From an uncultured cyanobacterium (GTDB lineage: Bacteria; Cyanobacteriota; Cyanobacteriia; PCC-6307; Cyanobiaceae): a DNA stretch of 28,442 bases. Shown one piece after another: positions 23,025 through 28,442 of this stretch (positions within the stretch are counted from its first letter, which is position 1; every line of letters starts with the position of its first letter). Made by a program: the position numbers and the translations under genes. The DNA is taken from the NCBI GenBank assembly GCA_903921295.1, contig CAIXOZ010000076.1, positions 1 through 28,442 on the forward strand, written 5' to 3'. The notes under the pieces were generated by a model that was not told where the DNA came from, ran no database searches, and saw only the letters and a program-made list of their open reading frames with translations.

Positions 23025-23555
23025 ATGAAGCACACCCTCTCGGTGCTGGTGGAAGACGAATCCGGCGCCCTCAGCCGGATCTCAGGTCTGTTCGCCCGCC
23101 GTGGTTTCAACATCGAGAGCCTGGCTGTCGGCCCGGCGGAGCAGAAAGGCGTCTCGCGCCTGACGATGGTGGTCGCAGGAGACGATCACACCCTGAACCA
23201 GATGACCAAGCAGCTCAGCAAGCTGGTCAATGTGCTCAATGTGATCGACCTGTCGCTGGTGCCCTCGGTGGAGCGCGAGCTGATGCTGCTGAAGGTGAAG
23301 GCCCCGGCCGAGAACCGAAGCGCTATCCTCGATCTGGTGCAGGTATTTCGGGCCAAGGTGGTGGATGTGGCCGATGACGCGCTGACCCTTGAAGTGGTCG
23401 GGGATCCCGGCAAGCTGGTGGCCCTGGAACGGGTGCTCGAGTCATTCGGAATTCTCGAGATCGCCCGCACCGGTCGGGTGGCCCTGGAACGCGCCTCCGG
23501 CGTGAACACCGAATTCCTCAAGGCCGCAGCCTCCGGCACCCGGGTCCCGGCCTGA
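23025..23555 (+). CDS. ilvN: acetolactate synthase small (regulatory) subunit
   Basis: The regulatory subunit of acetohydroxyacid synthase, the first common step of valine, leucine and isoleucine synthesis. It activates the catalytic subunit and gives feedback inhibition by valine. The 176-residue product begins MKHTLSVLVEDESGALSRIS, the N-terminal ACT domain, with the valine-site segment FARRGFNIESLAVGP. The second, C-terminal domain contains VFRAKVVDVADDALTLEVVGD. The catalytic subunit gene is not in the window, as is common in cyanobacteria. Confidence 0.96.
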   Translation: MKHTLSVLVEDESGALSRISGLFARRGFNIESLAVGPAEQKGVSRLTMVVAGDDHTLNQMTKQLSKLVNVLNVIDLSLVPSVERELMLLKVKAPAENRSAILDLVQVFRAKVVDVADDALTLEVVGDPGKLVALERVLESFGILEIARTGRVALERASGVNTEFLKAAASGTRVPA

Positions 23556-23586
23556 GCCAGACCCTGCCCAGCCCCTGCCTGGTGAC

Positions 23587-23676
23587 CAGCGGTTGAACAG
23601 CCACCGGTTGAAAAGCAACCGGTGGCGGCGTCACAGGGAACGGCGCACCGGTTGCGGAGGCACCGGTTATGGCGCC
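23587..23676. repeat. imperfect 15-bp tandem repeats with ACCGGT cores
   Basis: Adjacent 15-mers at 23587-23601 and 23602-23616 match at 13 of 15 positions (core CGGTTGAA). The ACCGGT hexamer then occurs at 23603, 23618, 23647 and 23662, with spacings of 15, 29 and 15 bp. The block lies 31 bp after the ilvN stop in the gap before the convergent cyclophilin gene. Confidence 0.6.
23600..23626. terminator. ilvN: perfect hairpin after ilvN
   Basis: CCACCGGTTG (23601-23610) and CAACCGGTGG (23616-23625) form a perfect 10-bp stem, 11 with the outer G-C, around the loop AAAAG. It lies 44 bp after ilvN and would serve either strand. No U-run follows in either direction, so terminator function is plausible but not certain. 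Confidence 0.5.
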
Positions 23677-23797
23677 AGTGACCTCGGAGCGACGCACCGC
23701 CGAGGGCTCCGAAGAGCCCCGCAAGACTCCTGCCTGGCGGGGCGATCGCCCTTCATCGGCCAGCGCTGGGACGGAGGGCCGGCCTCGGGCTCAGCCA

Positions 23798-24520
23798 TCA
23801 GGGTCGAGGGGCGGCAGGCGCCTGGCCCTGATCGATCAGGGTGGCCTTGAGGATCCGATCACCCTGCTGGATCCGATCCACCACCTCCATGCCGTTCACC
23901 ACCCGGCCGAAGACGGCGTAGCGGCCATCCAGCTCGGGGAGCGACTGGAGAGCGATGTAGAACTGGGCGCTGGCCGAATCCGGGGACTGGGAGCGCGCCA
24001 TCGCCAGGGCACCGCGCTCGTGACTGAGCTGCAGCTGACGCAGCTGGGAGGGTGCCGCCAACTGCATGCCATAGCGGGGCACAGACTCCGAGCTGAGCTT
24101 GAGCTCGAGCGGGATGGAGCGCGCCCTGCCCGTGGCCGGATCAACGAAATCTCCCTGGCCGTAGGCGGTGGCTGGCACGGTCGGATCAACGCTGGTCGGA
24201 TCGCCCCCCTGCACCACGAAGGGCACCGGTTCGCGCACCACCCGGTGGAAGGCGGTGCCGTTGTAGACGCCGCGTCGGACCAGATCGAGGAAATTACCGG
24301 CAGTGAGCGGGGCCGCAGCGCCATCGAGGCGCAGCTCGATGCTGCCGCGGGTGGTCTCCAGCCGGATCAGGGCCTGACCCTGGAGGCACGGGGCCAGACC
24401 CGCGGCTCCGCAACCGACCGCCTGGGGCGCCTGTTCCGCAGCGCAGGCACTCAACAGAAATGGACCGGAAAAGACCAGCAGACCGAGGAACCCTCGGAGC
24501 AGCCATCGCTTCAGCAGCAT
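23798..24520 (-). CDS. cyclophilin-type peptidyl-prolyl isomerase, lipoprotein
   Basis: Catalyses proline cis-trans isomerisation during protein folding outside the cytoplasm. The product is 240 residues from the ATG at 24520; an upstream alternative adds 16 residues. The N-terminus is a lipoprotein signal: basic residues, a hydrophobic stretch (GLLVFSGPFLL) and the lipobox LSAC. The cyclophilin domain follows: GSIELRLDGAAAPLTAGNF, the active-site block AFHRVV with VVQGGDPTS, and ALAMARSQSPDSASAQFYIAL. It lies 60 bp downstream of ycf4 on the same strand and may share its transcript. Homologues are known as periplasmic or thylakoid-lumen-like folding helpers. Confidence 0.92.
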   Translation of the reverse strand: MLLKRWLLRGFLGLLVFSGPFLLSACAAEQAPQAVGCGAAGLAPCLQGQALIRLETTRGSIELRLDGAAAPLTAGNFLDLVRRGVYNGTAFHRVVREPVPFVVQGGDPTSVDPTVPATAYGQGDFVDPATGRARSIPLELKLSSESVPRYGMQLAAPSQLRQLQLSHERGALAMARSQSPDSASAQFYIALQSLPELDGRYAVFGRVVNGMEVVDRIQQGDRILKATLIDQGQAPAAPRP

Positions 24521-24580
24521 CGGAAACAAGGTGCAGGACGACAAGGCAGAAACGGCCTGGAGCGGCATCAGCGACCAGCC

Positions 24581-25168
24581 TCAGACCCCATCGAGGGGAA
24601 CGCCGAGAAAGCGGGCCAGCTGGGCGCCTTCCAGCTCCAGCTGAGCCAGGGGCATCGGCTCGCCGACCCGGGTGAGGGGGAGATCGCGACGGCCCTGCAG
24701 ACGCAGGGACAACCGACGCCGGGGGCTGAGACCATCGCGGACTTCGACTTTCACCGCCTGGACATCGCGCAGGGGCAGCACCACCTCGATCACCTGGCGG
24801 AAGCCGCGTCGGCTGATCGTCACCTGACCCGAAGCCTTGTCGAAACGGTTCTGGCCGGCCCCGAGATCGATGCCGATCACCAGCCAGAGGTAGGTGCACA
24901 GCGCCATGGCCGCCAGGCCGTAGAGGCCCATCACCAGGCCCTGGGGCACCCAGATCAGTTCAGCCGGATGGCCGATCGGCAGCAGATCGATGCCGAAATA
25001 GCTGGAAGCGCTGGTGAGCACAAAGCCGAGGCCACCCGTGGTGACGAGGGAGGCCACCAGGATGTTGGAGAGCCGGCGCGAGCCGAGCACGGCCTGCTCA
25101 AGCAACTGGGAGGCCTCTGGGGTCCGGCTGGAGGCCTGGGACGGCGAAGCGGAACGCGGCGATGCCAT
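24581..25168 (-). CDS. ycf4: photosystem I assembly protein Ycf4
   Basis: A thylakoid membrane protein that supports assembly of photosystem I. The 195-residue product uses the ATG at 25168; a TTG at 25186 is less likely. The N-terminal ~25 residues are a Ser/Pro/Ala-rich extension, followed by the family block VLGSRRLSNI and two membrane helices (about ILVASLVTTGGLGFVL and LVMGLYGLAAMALCTYLW). The stromal/cytoplasmic C-terminal domain contains RRGFRQVIEVVLPLRDVQAV. It is divergent from psbD with a 252-bp gap between starts. Confidence 0.95.
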   Translation of the reverse strand: MASPRSASPSQASSRTPEASQLLEQAVLGSRRLSNILVASLVTTGGLGFVLTSASSYFGIDLLPIGHPAELIWVPQGLVMGLYGLAAMALCTYLWLVIGIDLGAGQNRFDKASGQVTISRRGFRQVIEVVLPLRDVQAVKVEVRDGLSPRRRLSLRLQGRRDLPLTRVGEPMPLAQLELEGAQLARFLGVPLDGV

Positions 25169-25329
25169 CAAGGGGCCATCAGACAATGGCAGCCATCCTG
25201 ACCTGTGCCGGCGGCCATCGGCACCTCCGGGTGCACGTCGCCAGGGAATCAGGGCTCCAGAGGGATGGATGGCGGCCAGGCAACGGTCGGCAAAAACGTT
25301 GGGGGGACAGGGTTGTCACTGCGGATGTC

Positions 25330-25348
25330 AGCCCGTTGCGACCGGGCT
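25330..25348 (+). promoter_or_regulatory. psbD: small stem-loop in the psbD upstream region
   Basis: AGCCCG (25330-25335) and CGGGCT (25343-25348) form a perfect 6-bp GC-rich stem with a 7-base loop, 72 bases before the psbD ATG. It would lie in the 5' leader if transcription starts further upstream. No clear promoter boxes are visible in this gap. Confidence 0.3.
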
Positions 25349-25420
25349 CGCGGTGCCGTCGAACGTTGTTACCATCGCCCGGTATCCACAGCTCGCGGGT
25401 TTTCCGCACAGTTCCCACCC

Positions 25421-26479
25421 ATGACGATCGCTGCAGGGCGCGCGCCTTCAGCTCGGGGATGGTTCGACGTCCTCGATGACTGGCTCAAGCGCGACCGCTT
25501 CGTTTTTGTCGGCTGGTCCGGCCTGCTCCTGTTCCCCACCGCCTATCTGGCGTTGGGTGGCTGGCTCACCGGCACCACCTTCGTCACCTCCTGGTACACC
25601 CACGGCATTGCCAGCTCCTACCTCGAGGGCTGCAACTTCCTCACCGCTGCGGTGAGCAGCCCCGCCGATGCGATGGGCCACTCCCTGCTCCTGCTCTGGG
25701 GCCCGGAAGCTCAGGGTGATTTCGTGCGCTGGTGCCAACTCGGCGGCCTCTGGACCTTCGTGGCCCTGCACGGCGCCTTCTCCCTGATCGGCTTCATGCT
25801 CCGTCAGTTCGAGATCGCCCGCCTCGTCGGCATCCGTCCTTACAACGCCATCGCCTTCTCCGGCCCGATTGCGGTGTTCGTCAGTGTCTTCCTGATGTAC
25901 CCCCTCGGCCAGAGCAGCTGGTTCTTCGCTCCCTCCTTCGGGGTGGCTGCGATCTTCCGCTTCCTGCTCTTCCTCCAGGGCTTCCACAACTGGACCCTGA
26001 ACCCCTTCCACATGATGGGTGTGGCCGGCATTCTCGGCGGTGCTCTCCTCTGCGCCATCCATGGCGCCACCGTGGAGAACACCCTGTTCGAGGACTCCGA
26101 GCAGGCGAACACCTTCAAGGCGTTCGAACCGACTCAGGAAGAGGAGACCTATTCGATGGTCACCGCCAACCGCTTCTGGAGCCAGATCTTCGGGATCGCC
26201 TTCTCCAACAAGCGCTGGCTGCACTTCTTCATGCTGTTCGTGCCGGTGATGGGTCTGTGGACCAGCAGCATCGGCATCATCGGCCTTGCCCTCAACCTGC
26301 GCGCCTACGACTTCGTGTCGCAGGAGATCCGCGCCGCTGAGGACCCCGAATTCGAGACCTTCTACACGAAGAACATCCTTCTGAATGAGGGTCTGCGTGC
26401 CTGGATGGCACCGGCTGACCAGCCGCACGAAAACTTCGTCTTTCCTGAAGAGGTTCTGCCCCGCGGCAACGCCCTCTGA
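25421..26479 (+). CDS. psbD: photosystem II D2 reaction-centre protein
   Basis: One of the two core reaction-centre subunits of photosystem II, binding P680 chlorophyll, the QA plastoquinone and the non-haem iron in the thylakoid. The product is 352 residues, exactly the usual length, from ATG 25421 (MTIAAGRAPSARGWFD). Key residues are present at the canonical numbers: Tyr160 (TyrD) with His189, His197 (P680 ligand), His214 and His268 (iron/QA site). The C-terminus PEEVLPRGNAL is complete. In psbD-psbC operons the last 17 bases contain psbC's GTG start; here that codon (26463-26465) is GCG and no CP43 follows. The gene is therefore monocistronic, like the second, high-light-type psbD copies of other cyanobacteria. 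Confidence 0.98.
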   Translation: MTIAAGRAPSARGWFDVLDDWLKRDRFVFVGWSGLLLFPTAYLALGGWLTGTTFVTSWYTHGIASSYLEGCNFLTAAVSSPADAMGHSLLLLWGPEAQGDFVRWCQLGGLWTFVALHGAFSLIGFMLRQFEIARLVGIRPYNAIAFSGPIAVFVSVFLMYPLGQSSWFFAPSFGVAAIFRFLLFLQGFHNWTLNPFHMMGVAGILGGALLCAIHGATVENTLFEDSEQANTFKAFEPTQEEETYSMVTANRFWSQIFGIAFSNKRWLHFFMLFVPVMGLWTSSIGIIGLALNLRAYDFVSQEIRAAEDPEFETFYTKNILLNEGLRAWMAPADQPHENFVFPEEVLPRGNAL

Positions 26480-26501
26480 TTCCAGGGTTTCGATCGCCTG
26501 G

Positions 26502-26530
26502 AAGGGGGCCCGTCAGGGTTCCCTTTTTTT
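26502..26530 (+). terminator. psbD: intrinsic terminator of psbD
   Basis: A 10-bp stem, AAGGGGGCCC with GGGTTCCCTT (two G-U pairs), around the loop GTCA is followed by seven Ts. It starts 22 bases after the psbD stop. It is the only classical Rho-independent terminator I see in the window. Confidence 0.9.
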
Positions 26531-26565
26531 ATGGTCGGCGATGGGGCCTGGTTTTGGCCCTGGCT

Positions 26566-28206
26566 TCAAACACCGCAGCGCAGGTGCTCAAACAGGTGTC
26601 CGCCGGCGCTGCCCTGCTCAAGTCTGCGGCAGTCCTGACGCGGCAACACCAGCGGGCTGGTGCCGTGGGCGTTGATCAGCCAGAGGTCAAAGCGGCCGCT
26701 CAGGCCAGCAAGGGCGGCCAGGCCAGGAGGCGTGGCATGGCCGTCGCCGATCAACAGCAGCCAGCGGGGATCCATCCCACCCCTCCGCCAGCGTCCCGGA
26801 GGGCTGCCATGCCCATGCCAGGCAACGCTCAGAGCCTCGTAACCGACCAGCGGCCTGCCCGCGTTCACGACGCGCTCGTTGAAGGCCAGCACGATCGGCT
26901 CCCTTGAATCGGCCGCCACCTTGATCATCAGCAGTTCGGGGTTGTAGCTGGCCGGTAGGGCCACTCCAGCCGCCACGCCGAAGCTGCAGAGCAGGCTGCA
27001 GCTCATCAGCACAACGACCAGCCGCTGCCGGCCCCGCCCCCAGGCCTGGTCGCAGGCCACGGCCAGCAGTGCCAGCACCCCCGGCAGGTACAGGAAGCCG
27101 TAGCGGAGGGCTCGGCTCATGTCCTTGCCGGTGAGCCCCGAGAAGACCAGCAGCCCGAGCGCGCTGCAGAGGGTGAACAGCAGCGGCAGGGAGGGCGGCC
27201 GCCGGGCGCCGTGCAGAAGGACCCCAAGGCTGATCAGGCCGATCAGGGTGCCGAGGCCCGCCAGGGCGATGAACAGCAGCTGCCAGCCGGCACTGAAGGT
27301 GGTGCCGGGAGCCAGCACACCGCAGAGCGCCGTGAGCAGCATCTTCAGCACGATCAGCAGCCATTCCAGCGGCTGCTGGCGGTCGAAATTCAGCCAGGTG
27401 GTGTGATCGACAGCGCCGCCACTGCCTTTCACCAGCAGCCAGAGCCCAGCCAGCAGCAGCGAGGTCATGGGGGGCACCAGGCTGTGCAGCCTGGTGCCCC
27501 GGGCCAGCCGGGTTCGCCACGCCAGCAGGGCGAGGCAGAGCAGCTGGGCGGCGATGCTCACCACCACCAGATGGTGGCTGAGGACCCCGAGCAGGTTGGC
27601 GCTGATCCAACCCAGGGCCGGCCAGAGGCCGAGGCTGCGGCCTTGTTGCAGCTCCCGCCAGCTGCAGGCCAGGCCCCAGAAGGCTGCGCACACGCAGGCC
27701 ATCGCCAGGGCATAGTGGCGGGCCTCGAGCCCCATCGAGACCGCCAACGGCGAGATGGCGATCCAGAGTCCCCCCAGCCGGGCGGCCCGGCGGCTGCCGG
27801 TGGCCACCAGGATCGCCTGGTGCAGCAGCGGCACTGCGAGGCTGCCGAGCAGCACCGCCGGCCAGCGGCTGCTCAGCGGCGTCAGCACGGTGCCATCAGC
27901 CTGCAGCAGGTGCCCTGCAAGGGCGGTGATCGCAAAGTGCAGCGGCGGGTGATTGTCCTCCCGGTGCAGGGCCGCAAGCCCTGCGAACCAGGGGTTGGCG
28001 TGCTCGATGCGCAGGGCCGCCAGAAACTGCTCCAGCGGCACCAGGGTGTTGATCGGCGTCTGCCAGCTGCTGTGGCCGCTGCTGAAAATGGCGCTGGCGG
28101 CCTCGTCCACCCACACGGGCCTCAGCAGGGCGCCCAGCAGCCGCAGACCGGTGGCGATCAGCAGGATGAGAACCAAGGCGTTCACCGGCAGGCCCCGTTG
28201 GTTCAA
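26566..28206 (-). CDS. membrane glycosyltransferase, GT39/PMT-like (GT-C fold)
   Basis: A 546-residue integral membrane protein with roughly ten to twelve hydrophobic segments over residues 8-420 and a soluble C-terminal part. The first loop carries VWVDEAASAIF, where the Asp-Glu pair matches the catalytic acid motif of GT-C enzymes such as dolichol/undecaprenyl-phosphate-mannose-type transferases and ArnT. EDNHPPLHFAITALAGH, with its His-Pro-Pro, is also typical of the GT39 group. Such enzymes move a sugar from a lipid carrier onto protein or lipid on the outer face of the membrane. Donor and acceptor are unknown. It is convergent with psbD and separated from it by the psbD terminator. Confidence 0.85.
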   Translation of the reverse strand: MNQRGLPVNALVLILLIATGLRLLGALLRPVWVDEAASAIFSSGHSSWQTPINTLVPLEQFLAALRIEHANPWFAGLAALHREDNHPPLHFAITALAGHLLQADGTVLTPLSSRWPAVLLGSLAVPLLHQAILVATGSRRAARLGGLWIAISPLAVSMGLEARHYALAMACVCAAFWGLACSWRELQQGRSLGLWPALGWISANLLGVLSHHLVVVSIAAQLLCLALLAWRTRLARGTRLHSLVPPMTSLLLAGLWLLVKGSGGAVDHTTWLNFDRQQPLEWLLIVLKMLLTALCGVLAPGTTFSAGWQLLFIALAGLGTLIGLISLGVLLHGARRPPSLPLLFTLCSALGLLVFSGLTGKDMSRALRYGFLYLPGVLALLAVACDQAWGRGRQRLVVVLMSCSLLCSFGVAAGVALPASYNPELLMIKVAADSREPIVLAFNERVVNAGRPLVGYEALSVAWHGHGSPPGRWRRGGMDPRWLLLIGDGHATPPGLAALAGLSGRFDLWLINAHGTSPLVLPRQDCRRLEQGSAGGHLFEHLRCGV

Positions 28207-28231
28207 CCATCCAACCTGAGGGTGGCGCCCC

Positions 28232-28237
28232 TAGGAT
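28232..28237 (+). promoter_or_regulatory. TAGGAT -10-like box near the right edge
   Basis: TAGGAT lies within GGCGCCCCTAGGATCA (28224-28239), nearly the same sequence as that preceding trxB. It faces right, toward the small frames at 28256-28383, and is divergent from the GT39-like gene. No -35 match is evident. Confidence 0.35.
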
Positions 28238-28255
28238 CAGCGCGTTCTGTCAGCA

Positions 28256-28383
28256 GTGACGTGGTTGGAAGCTTGCTTCCGGCCGCAGGCGTCGCCGGCT
28301 GGCGTTATCCCCCACAGGAGGAGGTGCCCGTGAGTTCCAGTTGTTCGATGCAGGGTCTGCTGATCGCGGAGAACGCCGGCTGA
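28256..28383 (+). other. coupled tiny reading frames at the right edge
   Basis: GTG at 28256 opens a 25-codon frame that ends in TGA at 28331-28333. This stop overlaps a second GTG (28330) in the sequence GTGA, and AGGAGG lies seven bases before that second start. The second frame is 17 codons and ends at 28383. A third frame from GTG 28261 also runs to 28383 (40 codons). The arrangement could be a leader region of a gene beyond the window. Nothing here resembles a known protein. Confidence 0.25.
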
Positions 28384-28442
28384 TTGCGGCGCCTGATCCC
28401 TGATCAAACGGTTCCGTGACAGTTGCGGACCCGGCGAGAGCC

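Noticed and set aside
23669..25201. 510-codon plus-strand frame over the cyclophilin gene and ycf4
   Set aside because: Gln/His/Arg-rich product with no domain; both genes on the other strand are clear.
25358..25377. Possible HLR1-type (RpaB) site upstream of psbD around GTTACC at 25368
   Set aside because: Only one half-site resembles the GTTACA consensus; the sequence ten bases upstream matches at about three of six positions.
26463..26700. psbC following psbD in the usual overlapping frame
   Set aside because: The start position reads GCG, and the downstream frame does not resemble CP43 and runs antisense into the GT39-like gene.
1..28442. tRNA genes, CRISPR arrays, insertion sequences or known picocyanobacterial sRNAs (Yfr1 core ACTCCTCACAC)
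   Set aside because: Reading by eye found no T-loop with a matching acceptor stem, no spaced repeat array, no transposase motif and no Yfr1 core; a covariance-model scan would be needed to exclude RNAs fully.

Overview
The window is about 65% GC, almost fully coding, and comes from a cyanobacterium. The markers are psbD (photosystem II D2), petM (cytochrome b6f subunit 7), ycf4 (photosystem I assembly), ycf39 (photosystem II assembly) and an NTRC-type thioredoxin reductase. High GC, very short intergenic gaps, many GTG starts and the protein sequences point to the Synechococcus/Cyanobium (alpha-picocyanobacterial) group. That placement is my inference; I could not search a database.

Layout. 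Positions 1-2043: the 3' part of an HlyD-type secretion adaptor, a DUF6447-like small protein, and an opposing AraC-type regulator whose 3' end overlaps the small gene. Positions 2223-7203: cysS, an opposing MFS transporter of the anion:cation symporter type, a 74-aa conserved-looking protein, dxr (MEP isoprenoid pathway) and a thioredoxin-like [2Fe-2S] ferredoxin coupled to dxr. Positions 7211-11311, minus strand: a YheT-like hydrolase and the overlapping pntA1-pntA2-pntB transhydrogenase genes. Positions 11512-15123: an unrecognised protein with a Cys/His-rich N-terminus, an NmrA-like reductase, a 61-aa protein, an SF2 helicase and a 92-aa protein. Positions 15430-18130: trxB/ntrC, infA, a 29-codon single-membrane-segment ORF, and an RluE-like pseudouridine synthase. 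Positions 18131-19192: a gene-poor stretch with repeats around one 71-aa protein. Positions 19193-23555: ycf39, petM and trm1 on the minus strand, then an alpha/beta hydrolase and ilvN on the plus strand. Positions 23556-28206: a repeat-rich gap, a cyclophilin lipoprotein, ycf4, psbD and a GT39-like membrane glycosyltransferase. The last 236 bases hold a promoter-like motif and tiny ORFs at the window edge.

Functional themes. Photosynthetic assembly and redox genes dominate: D2, Ycf39, Ycf4, PetM, NTRC, proton-translocating transhydrogenase and a small ferredoxin. Housekeeping genes (cysS, dxr, infA, ilvN, tRNA and rRNA modification) sit between them. The clearest oddity is psbD. It is complete and keeps every key D2 residue I checked, but it stands alone: the codon that should be psbC's GTG start reads GCG, and an intrinsic terminator follows immediately. 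I found no clear multi-gene defence, CRISPR or mobile system. The most unusual signals are small: a six-codon ORF coupled to pntA, tandem repeats at the infA stop and after ilvN, and several possible unannotated small proteins.
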